Notes under the pieces: model-generated
Databases searched by the model: none
The model's input: the letters and a program-made list of their open reading frames with translations, nothing else
What the model was told of the DNA's origin: nothing
In this document: piece by piece, positions 1 through 7,715 of the stretch
Numbering within the stretch: position 1 is the first letter of the stretch
Layout: the number at the start of each line of letters is the position of its first letter
Translations under genes and position numbers: made by a program
NCBI RefSeq assembly: GCF_017303215.1
Contig: NZ_JAEMWU010000001.1
Location: 186,001-250,000 of the forward strand
DNA from: Microbacterium esteraromaticum
GTDB taxonomy: Bacteria; Actinomycetota; Actinomycetes; Actinomycetales; Microbacteriaceae
Direction of reading: 5' to 3'
Length of the DNA: 64,000 nucleotides

Positions 1-1
1 G

Positions 2-31
2 GTGCTGACGCTCATGCGCGGAGTGCGCTGA
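2..31 (+). CDS. 3' end of an unidentified gene (partial)
   Basis: An open frame enters from the left edge and encodes VLTLMRGVR before a TGA stop at 29-31. It is followed 23 bp later by a strong terminator hairpin, which supports a genuine gene end on this strand. Too little is visible to name a product; the frame could also be a chance opening. Confidence 0.35.
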   Translation: MLTLMRGVR

Positions 32-53
32 GCACACACACTCGACGATGAAA

Positions 54-90
54 GGGGCCCGGTGGTGCGTTCAGCACCGCCGGGCCCCTT
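54..90. terminator. GC-rich hairpin terminator between convergent genes
   Basis: The arms GGGGCCCGGTGGTG and CACCGCCGGGCCCC form a long GC stem with a short loop, followed by a small T run (CTTCGTC). It lies between the gene ending at 31 on + and the gene ending at 113 on -, so it can serve both. Confidence 0.75.
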
Positions 91-112
91 CGTCAGAGGA
101 CGCGCCCTCTGA

Positions 113-1048
113 TCAGTGCGCGTACTCCATGAGGTCGGTGCCGAGAATGCGGAAGGCCTCATGCGCCCGCAGGCGGTGGCTGATCGAGAGGTCATCGAAG
201 CAGACCGTGAGCGCATAGGCGACACCGGCGCGCGGACCACCCAGCACACCGGCCTCAGCGCGCACGCCGCGGTCACGTCCGGTCTTGTTGATGAACAGCA
301 GCCCGTGGGCGTCCTGATCATGGGCGAACGGGTCGAGCCCCGTCGCCGAAGCGACCAGGCTCAGGTCGTGGTTCAAGCTCAGCCATTCCGAGACCTGTGC
401 ACTGACCGCGGCGTTGACGACCTTGGAGTTCACCAGGGCGGCCATGAGCCCGGCGAACTCACGCGTCGTTCCGACCGCGACGTGCGGGGCGTCGTCGGGG
501 CCGCGCTTGTCGCGGAATCTGTCGAGAACGGCGCTACGCGGCATGCCGAGGCTCACCATACGGGCACGCACCTGGTCATGACCGACGACGTCGAGTAGCG
601 CGTTGGCCGCGTTCGGATCGCCGGCGGCCGCCGCGAGCACCGCGAGGTCGACCATCGGCAACGCCGGTGCACGCAGACTGCGCCACAGGCCGGAGCCCGC
701 GACGAACTGCGCACGGACACGGTCGATGATCTGCAACGGCTCGATCCGGCCGGTCTCCAGACCTGCCGCCGTCTCGACCAGCACGGGCACGACGCCGAGC
801 CCGGCGATGGGCAGCGCGACGTGGTCGTCTCCAGAGAGCACAACGTCGCCGGTGTCGAGGTCGGCGACGTGCACTGACACCTGGGCGCCGGACTGAGCGA
901 GCTCCTGCAGTGCGCGCAGACTCGACCCGAACGAACGACGACCGACCGCGGCGCGACGGGGCGCGCGACGCCCACGGTGCCGCGCACGGCGCAACGACGC
1001 GCGGGCGCCTTCGACGGGCTCGGGAACAGAAGAGGAGTGCGGGGACAC
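113..1048 (-). CDS. Class A beta-lactamase-like protein, catalytic residues missing
   Basis: A 311-aa protein with the fold of serine beta-lactamases (Pfam Beta-lactamase2 type), but probably not an active hydrolase. The segment that normally carries SxxK reads A-G83-L-G-V86, so both the nucleophile Ser and the Lys are replaced. The SDN loop is replaced by GDPN near residue 145. The KTG triad is kept (K255-T256-G257). The N-terminal ~45 residues are Arg-rich, with no clear signal peptide or lipobox. The GTG start at 1048 has AGGA 5 nt upstream. A short PEPVEG-encoding repeat sits at residues 9-14. A role as a binding or scaffold pseudoenzyme is inference; the family resemblance is fairly clear, the function unknown. 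Confidence 0.7.
   Translation of the reverse strand: MSPHSSSVPEPVEGARASLRRARHRGRRAPRRAAVGRRSFGSSLRALQELAQSGAQVSVHVADLDTGDVVLSGDDHVALPIAGLGVVPVLVETAAGLETGRIEPLQIIDRVRAQFVAGSGLWRSLRAPALPMVDLAVLAAAAGDPNAANALLDVVGHDQVRARMVSLGMPRSAVLDRFRDKRGPDDAPHVAVGTTREFAGLMAALVNSKVVNAAVSAQVSEWLSLNHDLSLVASATGLDPFAHDQDAHGLLFINKTGRDRGVRAEAGVLGGPRAGVAYALTVCFDDLSISHRLRAHEAFRILGTDLMEYAH
1008..1027 (-). repeat. REP-like 20-mer (PEPVEG-encoding) inside a coding region
   Basis: CCTTCGACGGGCTCGGGAAC resembles the short 'cctTCGACaagCTCaggnac' palindromic repeats scattered in many bacterial genomes, which translate as VPEPVEG. Here it lies near the start of the beta-lactamase-like gene. Only one copy was noticed in this window, so the assignment rests on remembered similarity. 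Confidence 0.4.
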
Positions 1049-1085
1049 GCAGTTCCTAACGGGGGATGGGGGAGGTCACGGCCTG

Positions 1086-1116
1086 TGGAACCGCCGTCCC
1101 CCCGGCGGCGGTTCCA
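1086..1116 (-). terminator. Hairpin downstream of the M13 peptidase gene
   Basis: TGGAACCGCCG and CGGCGGTTCCA pair perfectly over 11 bp around a 9-nt loop. The site is 49 bp past the stop of the minus-strand peptidase gene and before the next minus-strand gene, so it probably ends the peptidase transcript. No clear U tract follows. Confidence 0.5.
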
Positions 1117-1164
1117 GCCGTAGTGCTCATCGTAGTCCGCTCCCCCGTGCCCCTCTACAGCACG

Positions 1165-3129
1165 TCACCAGATCGTGACGCGCTGCTGTTCGGGCAGGTA
1201 GAGGGCGTCGCCCTCGGAGACCTCGAACGCCGTGTAGAACGCGTCGACATTGCTGAGGATCTGGTTGCAACGGAACTCGTTCGGCGAGTGCGGGTCGATC
1301 GTCAGCAGGCGGATCGTCTCGGCGTCGCGGCTCTTCTGCTGCCACACCTGCGCCCAACTCAACAGCAACCGCTGTACGCCGCTGTACCCGTCGATCACAA
1401 CGTCTTCCCCACCCTGCAACGACAGCTCGTAGGCCTTCAGTGCGATGCCGAGCCCACCCAGATCGCCGATGTTCTCACCGATCGTGAGGGCGCCGTTGAC
1501 CTTGTGCTCGTCATCGAGGCCCAGCGGGGTGAGAGCGTCGTACTGGGCGATCAGAGCCTTGGTGCGCTCCTCGAACGCCGCGCGATCCGCGTCGGTCCAC
1601 CAGTCCTGCAGACGCCCGTCGCCGTCGTAGCGGCTGCCCTGGTCGTCGAAGCCGTGCCCGATCTCGTGACCGATCACCGAACCGATCCCGCCGTAGTTCG
1701 CGGCCGCATCGCGGTTGGGATCGAAGAACGGGTACTGCAGGATCGCCGCCGGGAACACGATCTCGTTCATCAGCGGGTTGTAGTAGGCGTTGACCATCTG
1801 CGGCGGCATGAACCACTCGTCGCGATCGATCGGCTTGCCGACCTTCGAGATCTGGCGGTCGTGCTCGAACCGGGTCGCTCGGCGCGCGTTGCCGATCAGG
1901 TCGTCGGCAGCGATTTCGACGGCGTCATAGTCGCGCCACACGTCGGGGTGGCCGATCTTCGGTCGGAAGGTCGCGAGCTTGGCGAGCGCCTTCTCACGCG
2001 TCTCAGGGCTCATCCACTCGAGCGTCTCGATGCTCTGGCGGTAGGCCTCGATGAGGTTGGCGACCAGCTCGTCCATCGCGGCCTTCGACTCGGCCGGGAA
2101 GTGCCGCTCGACGTAGATCCGCCCGACGGCATCGCCGAGAGCGCCCTCGACGAGTGACACGCCCCGCTTCCAGCGCTCACGGATGCTCGGGGTGCCGGTC
2201 AGCTCGGTGCCGTAGAACGAGAAGTTCTCGTCGACGAACTCGTCGGTCAGGTACGCGGCGACGCCGTGCACGACCTTCGCGCGCAGCCAGGCCTTCCAGT
2301 CCTCGAGTCGCGCGTCGGTGAGCAGCGCGCCGAGCCCCTCGAAGAAGCTGGGCTGGAAGACGACGAGCTCATCGAACGCCGCCGGGTTCACCTCGGCGAC
2401 CGCGTCGCGCCACGGCGAGAGATCGACGCCGACGAGCTGTTCGAACTCGCCCCACGTCTTGAGGTTGTAGGTCTTCACGGCGTCGCGCGATGCGACGTTG
2501 TCCCAGTGGTGACCGGCGATCTCGTGCTCGAGCGCGAACGCCCGGTCTGCGGTACCCGCAGCATCGGCGACGGATGCCAGATTCAGCAGCCGCTCGAGGT
2601 GCGCCCGGTAGGCGGCCCGGGTTCCCTCGAAGTTCTCCAGGCGGTAGTAGCTCTCATCGGGCAACGACAGACCGGCCTGAACGGCAAACGGCACGTACCG
2701 CTCGGGGTTGCCGGGGTCGGGCTCGACGAAAACGCCGATCAGCGCGGCGACGCCGTCGCGATCGAAAGCCCCGACCGTGGCGAGGAATGCGGGAATGCTG
2801 TCGATCGCGTCGACCTTGGCCAGCTGCTCGGCAAGCGGTGCCGTACCGAGGGCCGCGATGCGCTCGGTGTCCATGAAGCTGGTGAACAGGTCGCCGACCT
2901 TGCGGGCAAGCGTGCCGGGCTCGGCCGACTGCGATTCCTCGACGATCGCGTGCACATCTTTCTCGGCCTGCTCGGCCAGCATGTGGAACGATCCCCAGCG
3001 TGCCTTGTCGGCGGGGATCTCGGCGGCCTCCAGCCACGTGCCGTTCACGTGACGGTAGAGGTCGTCCTGCGGACGGATGTCGTGGTTGAACTCGGAGACG
3101 GCGAGGCCGGAGGGCAGAACGTCTGTCAT
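1165..3129 (-). CDS. M13 family zinc metallopeptidase (PepO/neprilysin type)
   Basis: A 654-aa endopeptidase of the M13 family, which cleaves short peptides. Visible hallmarks are the HEIGH zinc motif (H488, E489, H492), the third zinc ligand in ENIGD (E552), the NAYYNP substrate-binding segment, and a protein ending in Trp, as M13 enzymes do. Length fits the family (Mycobacterium Zmp1 is about 660 aa). There is no N-terminal membrane anchor, so it is likely cytosolic or leaderlessly exported. The ATG at 3129 was chosen over an in-frame upstream start because TAGGGT lies exactly 7 nt before it, giving a leaderless mRNA. Likely monocistronic. Confidence 0.93.
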   Translation of the reverse strand: MTDVLPSGLAVSEFNHDIRPQDDLYRHVNGTWLEAAEIPADKARWGSFHMLAEQAEKDVHAIVEESQSAEPGTLARKVGDLFTSFMDTERIAALGTAPLAEQLAKVDAIDSIPAFLATVGAFDRDGVAALIGVFVEPDPGNPERYVPFAVQAGLSLPDESYYRLENFEGTRAAYRAHLERLLNLASVADAAGTADRAFALEHEIAGHHWDNVASRDAVKTYNLKTWGEFEQLVGVDLSPWRDAVAEVNPAAFDELVVFQPSFFEGLGALLTDARLEDWKAWLRAKVVHGVAAYLTDEFVDENFSFYGTELTGTPSIRERWKRGVSLVEGALGDAVGRIYVERHFPAESKAAMDELVANLIEAYRQSIETLEWMSPETREKALAKLATFRPKIGHPDVWRDYDAVEIAADDLIGNARRATRFEHDRQISKVGKPIDRDEWFMPPQMVNAYYNPLMNEIVFPAAILQYPFFDPNRDAAANYGGIGSVIGHEIGHGFDDQGSRYDGDGRLQDWWTDADRAAFEERTKALIAQYDALTPLGLDDEHKVNGALTIGENIGDLGGLGIALKAYELSLQGGEDVVIDGYSGVQRLLLSWAQVWQQKSRDAETIRLLTIDPHSPNEFRCNQILSNVDAFYTAFEVSEGDALYLPEQQRVTIW

Positions 3130-3183
3130 GGCATCCACCCTATGCGCCGGGGGCGACACGAGCGGCAGGTCCATTTCGGCTCG

Positions 3184-3750
3184 TCACCGGCGTCGGAAGA
3201 GTCGGCGTCGTCGTCGAGGCTCGTTCGCAGCATCCGCCCTCGCCGCCTGCGTCTCGGCGACCCGTGCGGCCTCACGACGCTCCCGCCAGGCCGAGATCTC
3301 GGCGTCGACGTCGCGCGTGCGCGTGACGACCGGCGGGCCGCCGTTGAGTTGCCGGCGCGCATCGATGACACGGCGGTTGAAGTCCTCGACAACGTCACGC
3401 ACGTCCTGCTCGTTGGTGAGCCGATCGAGATCGTCGGCGAGCCCGCGGTCCTCCACGCGCAGCATCAGCGCGGGCGGCCCCAGACCCGACAGGTTCTCGG
3501 TCTCGATCTTGCGACGGATCCACCAGTCGGGATCATGATGCGTGCCCAGCCCCTCCAGCGGCTTGCCCGCACCGGGCAGGTCATCGAACTGCCCCTGTCG
3601 GATCGCGATCTGGATCGCCGTCTCGACGAACTCCGCCTTGTTCTGAGCGTTCAGCGTCATGGGCGGCGGCGTGTCGGCATCCGCCTCCGGCGCCTCACCG
3701 GCCGCCTGGTGGGCGCGGTACCGAGCCGCCTCTCCCATCGCGTCCGACAT
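3184..3750 (-). CDS. DUF1992 (DnaJ-homologue subfamily C member 28-like) protein
   Basis: A 188-aa protein containing the DUF1992 domain at about residues 32-100, recognisable by FVETAIQIAIRQGQFDDLPG followed by GKPL and a WWIRRKI segment. The tail is Arg-rich (RRRRRLFRRR). The family is widespread, but its biochemical role is not established; the link to J-domain proteins comes from eukaryotic relatives. Start chosen at ATG 3750 because GGAGGT lies 7 nt upstream; starts further upstream would overlap that ribosome-binding site. It lies 54 bp before the peptidase gene on the same strand, but that gene appears to have its own promoter. Confidence 0.85.
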   Translation of the reverse strand: MSDAMGEAARYRAHQAAGEAPEADADTPPPMTLNAQNKAEFVETAIQIAIRQGQFDDLPGAGKPLEGLGTHHDPDWWIRRKIETENLSGLGPPALMLRVEDRGLADDLDRLTNEQDVRDVVEDFNRRVIDARRQLNGGPPVVTRTRDVDAEISAWRERREAARVAETQAARADAANEPRRRRRLFRRR

Positions 3751-3843
3751 GGCCATCACCTCCGGTGCCACCAGGGTACGTCGTCAAGCGGCGAGCAGGC
3801 GCGGGTGGCATCAGAAGATGTCTGCACCACACCATAGGGTCGA

Positions 3844-5178
3844 ATGGTGGCATCCACTCCCCCACCCGCGACGCTGAACCGCGAGATTCTGCGCCTCGCC
3901 GTGCCCGCGCTCGGCGCACTCGTCGCCGAGCCGCTGTTTCTCATCATCGACGCCGCGATGGTCGGGCACCTCGGCATCGTGCCGCTGGCGGGGCTCGGCA
4001 TCGCCAGCGCCGTGCTGCAGACCATCGTCGGGCTGATGGTCTTCCTCGCCTACTCGACCACTCCCGCCGTCGCACGGCGATTCGGCGCCGGCAAGCCCGG
4101 AGACGCCGTGTCTGTCGGCATAGACGGCATGTGGCTCGCCCTGGCGCTCGGTGCGCTGCTCGCCATCGTCGGATCGCTGCTGACGCCGGGGGCGGTCGAC
4201 CTGTTCGGCGCCACCGATGCGGTCGCCGCCGAAGCGCGCGCCTACCTCGGCATCTCGATGTGGGGCCTGCCCGCGATGCTCATCGTGTTCGCCGCGACCG
4301 GTCTGCTGCGCGGCATGCAAGACACCATGACCCCGCTGTGGATCGCCGGGCTCGGCTTCGCGGCCAACGCCGGCCTGAACTGGGTGTTCATCTACGGGCT
4401 CGGCTGGGGCATCGCCGGCTCGGCCTTCGGCACGGTCGTCGCGCAATGGGGCATGGTCGCCGCGTACGTCCTCGTCATCCGGCGCCTGGCCGTGCGGCAC
4501 GGCGCATCTGTCCGGGCCCAACGCGGTGGCCTCGGCGTGACGGCCCGCTCCAGCGGCTGGCTGTTCCTGCGCACGGTCAGCCTGCGGGTGGCACTGTTGG
4601 TGACCGTCGGGGTCGCCACCGGCATCGGCACGCAGGAGCTCGCGGGGTGGCAGATCGCGTTCACCATCTTCTCGACCGCGGCCTTCGCGCTCGACGCGCT
4701 GGCGATCGCCGCGCAGGCGCTCGTCGGCAAGGGTCTCGGCGCCGGCGACCTCGACCAGGTGCACCGCGTACTGCGCCGCACCGTTGCGTGGGGCGCGTGG
4801 TTCGGAGTGCTCGTGGGCGTCATCATCGCCGCATCGTCGCCGGTGATCGGTCTGCTGTTCACGGGGGATGCAGAGGTGGCCGCACTCATACAGCCCGCCC
4901 TCATCGTGCTCGCCATCGCCCAGCCGATCGCCGGCGTCGTGTTCGTACTCGACGGGGTACTCATGGGGGCGAACGACGCCCGCTACCTGGCGATCGTCGG
5001 CGTGCTCAACCTCGTGCCCTTCCTGCCGGCGCTCTGGATCATCGCCGCCACCGGCGTCGACGGTGCCGCAGGGCTGGTCTGGCTCGCGGTCGCTTTCTTC
5101 GGCGTCTACCTGCTGGCCAGACTCGGCACCCTCAGCTGGCGCGTACGCACCGACGCCTGGACGAAAGTGGATGCCTGA
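3844..5178 (+). CDS. MATE family efflux transporter (DinF-like)
   Basis: A 444-aa polytopic membrane protein with about 12 hydrophobic segments in two homologous halves, starting with the MATE signature REILRLAVPALGALVAEPLF. MATE proteins export drugs or metabolites using H+ or Na+ gradients; the similarity is to the DinF branch common in actinobacteria. TAGGGT at 3835-3840 is a probable -10 box. It lies 3 nt before the ATG and exactly 6 nt before the GTG at 3847, so the real start may be the GTG as a leaderless mRNA. It is divergent from the DUF1992 gene. The substrate cannot be told from sequence. Confidence 0.9.
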   Translation: MVASTPPPATLNREILRLAVPALGALVAEPLFLIIDAAMVGHLGIVPLAGLGIASAVLQTIVGLMVFLAYSTTPAVARRFGAGKPGDAVSVGIDGMWLALALGALLAIVGSLLTPGAVDLFGATDAVAAEARAYLGISMWGLPAMLIVFAATGLLRGMQDTMTPLWIAGLGFAANAGLNWVFIYGLGWGIAGSAFGTVVAQWGMVAAYVLVIRRLAVRHGASVRAQRGGLGVTARSSGWLFLRTVSLRVALLVTVGVATGIGTQELAGWQIAFTIFSTAAFALDALAIAAQALVGKGLGAGDLDQVHRVLRRTVAWGAWFGVLVGVIIAASSPVIGLLFTGDAEVAALIQPALIVLAIAQPIAGVVFVLDGVLMGANDARYLAIVGVLNLVPFLPALWIIAATGVDGAAGLVWLAVAFFGVYLLARLGTLSWRVRTDAWTKVDA

Positions 5179-5240
5179 ATCGGGTCAGCCCCGCTGACCG
5201 GCTGCGGCCGGCGCCGAGACTCGGTCGAAACGCCGACTGA

Positions 5241-5271
5241 GTTATCCACCTGTGGATAACTAGGTGGATAA
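5241..5271. other. Three DnaA-box-like 9-mers in 31 bp
   Basis: TTATCCACC (5242-5250, +), TGTGGATAA (5251-5259, a perfect TTATCCACA box on -) and GGTGGATAA (5263-5271, TTATCCACC on -) lie back to back. The first two form an inverted repeat with 9-bp arms. They sit in the largest gene-free gap of the window (5179-5554), between the convergent MATE and acyl-CoA dehydrogenase genes. Apart from this and the hairpin at 5426-5509, nothing recognisable was seen in that gap. Confidence 0.45.
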
Positions 5272-5425
5272 CTTGTGCGAAACGCGCTGCCTGCCTGTGC
5301 ACAGACCGGTGGAGAGCGGTGGAGAAGTGCGAAGTTCGAACGGAGCATCGAACAATCCACCCCACCGGCATGCCACGTGGGTACGCACCAGAGTGCCCGG
5401 CGCCGCAATCACTCACGCGCACCGT

Positions 5426-5509
5426 CGCCGACACCCCCACCTTGCGCCGAGACCCCTAGCTGTGGGCGTCCGCAGGTAGGGGTCTCGGCGAGAAGTAGGG
5501 GTGTCGGCG
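5426..5509. repeat. Long imperfect palindrome between convergent genes
   Basis: The arms 5426-5465 and 5470-5509 are each about 40 nt and match at roughly four fifths of positions, separated by 4 nt. Each arm contains CGCCGAGACCCCTA. The structure would form a large cruciform or bidirectional terminator. Its length is more than a simple terminator needs and resembles a mobile palindromic repeat (REP/MITE-like), although no second copy is in this window. Confidence 0.6.
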
Positions 5510-5554
5510 GGCGGGGAGCGGGAGGCAGCGCCGGGAGCGGGAGCGGGGCGGGAG

Positions 5555-7270
5555 TCAGGCGACCTCGCCCGCGGCGACCGTCTCGGCCAGCATGTGCACG
5601 CGCGGCAGGTGGTGTGCGCCGTAGAAGTCGGCGCTGACCAGGCGGGCCCGGTCGGTGGCATCCGCTGTCTCGTGCGCGAGCACGGCGACGACCGCGAGCG
5701 CGTGCATCCATCCGCCGGCGAGGGTGCCCAGCAGCATCAGATACGGCACGCTGACGCCGTAGGAGTCTCGCGTCATGCCGAAGCCGAGCAGCGAGCCCGT
5801 AGCAGCACGCGCCGCGGCGATCGCGCGGTCGAGGCGGTCGGCCGTGCGCGTCGCGACCGGGTCGCCCAGACCACGCAGTGTCTCGACGGTCGCGGCCATC
5901 TCGGCGAACAGCGCTTCGGCGGTCGCTCCACCGTTGCGGATCAGCTTGCGACCGATCAGGTCGTTCGACTGGATCGCCGTCGTGCCCTCGTAGATGGGCA
6001 TGATGCGGGCATCCCGGTAGTGCTGGGCGACGCCGGTCTCTTCGATGAAGCCCATGCCGCCGTGCACCTGGATTGCGTCGCTGGTGATCGCCACGGCATC
6101 CTCAGTGGCCCAGCCCTTCAGGATCGGCACGAGGAACTCGGCGAGAGCGCCGGTGCCATCGGTCTCGGCACGGTCGAACAGGTCACCGAGGTACACGCCC
6201 AGGGCGCGCATCGCGAAGATGCGGCTCTGCATCGACAGCAGCAGGCGCCGCACGTCGGGGTGCTCGGCGATCTTCGTGCCCGCCGGTCGGTCCATCACGG
6301 CGCCCTGCAGGCGGTCCTCGGCGTAGGCGACGGCCTGCTGGTAGGCGCGGTCCGAGATGCCGGTGGCCTGGAAGCCCATGCCGGCGCGAGCGGAGTTCAT
6401 CATCACGAACATGCCGGCCAGTCCCCCGCCGACCTCACCCACGAGGTACCCGGTGGCGTCCTCGTACGCGAGCACGCAGGTGGGGCTGCCGTGGATGCCG
6501 AGCTTGTGCTCGAGCGCGACTGTCGTGACGGTGTTGCGGGCGCCCGGCGTGCCATCGGCCTCGGGCAGGAACTTCGGCACGACGAACAGCGACAGACCCT
6601 TGGCGCCCGCGGGGGCGTCCGGGGTGCGGGCGAGCACGAGGTGCACGATGTTCTCGGCGACGTCGTGGTCGCCCCAGGTGATGAAGATCTTCTGCCCGCT
6701 GATGCCCCACGAGCCGTCGGCGCGCGGCGTCGCCATGGTGCGGATCGCGCCCAGGTCGGTACCGGCGTCGGGTTCGGTGAGGTTCATCGTGCCGGTCCAC
6801 TCACCCGAGACGAGCTTGGTGAGGTACGTGGCGCGGATCTCATCGGATGCCACGGCGTCAAGCGCATGGATCTGACCCGCTGTCAGCAGCCAGCACAGTG
6901 CGAAGGCGGCGTTGGAGCCGTTCCACAGTTCGCCGAGCCCTGCGCGGATCGATCCGGGCAGCCCGTCGCCGCCGGCAGACTCGGGCGCTTCGGCGGTGAT
7001 CCACCCGGCGTCGACGAACGCGCGGTACGCCTCGGCGAATCCGGCCGGGAGGGTCACCTGGCCATCTTCGAGGCGCGCGCCTTCGCGGTCTCCGACGGTC
7101 TCGAGGGGCGCGAGCACGGATGCGGCGAACTCACCGGCGCCCGCGATGATCTCGGCGGCGTCATCGGCGCTGAAGGCGCCGTCGGTCGCGCGTGCGGGCA
7201 GGTCGAGCCCGAAGGCCTCTCCGAAGAGGAAGGCGTAGTCGTCGACCGGCGGGGTGTAGTCGGATGCCAT
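5555..7270 (-). CDS. Acyl-CoA dehydrogenase
   Basis: A 571-aa FAD enzyme of the acyl-CoA dehydrogenase family, which oxidises acyl-CoA thioesters to enoyl-CoA in fatty-acid or related catabolism. Visible features are the middle-domain MNLTEPDAGTDLG flavin/substrate segment, GQKIFITWGDHD, and the C-terminal catalytic region RDARIMPIYEGTTAIQ with the Glu of YEGT. Its length (about 190 residues above the 380-aa core) and C-terminal extension match the long DmdC/FadE5-like subgroup. ATG 7270 is preferred because GGAG lies 7 nt upstream; the alternative at 7282 contains that site. A palindromic operator overlaps its probable promoter, suggesting TetR-type control. The chain-length substrate is unknown. 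Confidence 0.92.
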   Translation of the reverse strand: MASDYTPPVDDYAFLFGEAFGLDLPARATDGAFSADDAAEIIAGAGEFAASVLAPLETVGDREGARLEDGQVTLPAGFAEAYRAFVDAGWITAEAPESAGGDGLPGSIRAGLGELWNGSNAAFALCWLLTAGQIHALDAVASDEIRATYLTKLVSGEWTGTMNLTEPDAGTDLGAIRTMATPRADGSWGISGQKIFITWGDHDVAENIVHLVLARTPDAPAGAKGLSLFVVPKFLPEADGTPGARNTVTTVALEHKLGIHGSPTCVLAYEDATGYLVGEVGGGLAGMFVMMNSARAGMGFQATGISDRAYQQAVAYAEDRLQGAVMDRPAGTKIAEHPDVRRLLLSMQSRIFAMRALGVYLGDLFDRAETDGTGALAEFLVPILKGWATEDAVAITSDAIQVHGGMGFIEETGVAQHYRDARIMPIYEGTTAIQSNDLIGRKLIRNGGATAEALFAEMAATVETLRGLGDPVATRTADRLDRAIAAARAATGSLLGFGMTRDSYGVSVPYLMLLGTLAGGWMHALAVVAVLAHETADATDRARLVSADFYGAHHLPRVHMLAETVAAGEVA

Positions 7271-7283
7271 CGTGCACTCCAAT

Positions 7284-7306
7284 CACTGAGACTGAGAGTC
7301 AGTGTA
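7284..7306 (-). promoter_or_regulatory. Palindromic operator overlapping a -10 box of the acyl-CoA dehydrogenase gene
   Basis: CACTGA-N9-TCAGTG spans 7284-7304, with 8 of 10 base pairs matching across the dyad. On the minus strand TACACT (7306-7301) is a plausible -10 hexamer, so a bound repressor would block the promoter. TetR-type regulators commonly control acyl-CoA dehydrogenase genes, but which protein binds here is unknown. Confidence 0.4.
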
Positions 7307-7453
7307 CGCGAGACTGCGTCTCAGCGGCTAGTGACGCCCTACACATTCCGCCGATTGCGACCGTTTTCCCCAGACGGTGAGCCTTCGGGACTCCGAGGTC
7401 GGCGACCCCTGGCATCCTCGATCGAAACGGGTGATGATGGAGAGGTGCTGACG

Positions 7454-7699
7454 ATGACGGAACCCCAGGTCTGGACGCTGATCGGCGTGTTCGCCGCCGG
7501 GCTGTTCGGCATGCTGACGCTCATGTCGACGATGTTCGTGCGCGTCGTACGCACCGAGATCGGCTCGGTCCGCACCGAGATCGGCTCTGTACGCACCGAG
7601 ATACGATCCGGGTTTGACGGGGTGCATCAGCGCATCGACCGACTCGACAACGACGTCAACGCCCTGATGAAGCACACCTTCGGCATCCAGCGCGACTGA
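7454..7699 (+). CDS. Small membrane-anchored coiled-coil protein with VRTEIGS repeats
   Basis: An 81-aa protein with one transmembrane segment (about residues 6-29) followed by three tandem heptads RTEIGSV/RTEIGSV/RTEIRSG and an amphipathic tail (HQRIDRLDNDVNALMKH). The heptads are encoded by near-identical 21-bp direct repeats at about 7547-7610. The shape suggests a short membrane-tethered coiled coil. No family was recognised and no function can be given. Start ATG 7454 is supported by GGAGAGG about 8 nt upstream. It is divergent from the acyl-CoA dehydrogenase gene and convergent with the next gene. Confidence 0.7.
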   Translation: MTEPQVWTLIGVFAAGLFGMLTLMSTMFVRVVRTEIGSVRTEIGSVRTEIRSGFDGVHQRIDRLDNDVNALMKHTFGIQRD

Positions 7700-7715
7700 C
7701 CGCGTCTCATGCAGT

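Noticed and set aside
54..90. Possible tRNA or small RNA in the first intergenic region
   Set aside because: The sequence is a simple terminator hairpin without tRNA arms or a CCA-type end.
2266..3837. 523-aa plus-strand ORF opposite the M13 peptidase and DUF1992 genes
   Set aside because: Antisense shadow; both minus-strand genes have motifs and start signals.
5501..7699. 732-aa plus-strand ORF antisense to the acyl-CoA dehydrogenase gene
   Set aside because: It is a high-GC shadow of a clearly coding minus-strand gene. Only its last 81 codons, from ATG 7454 with a ribosome-binding site, form a plausible gene.
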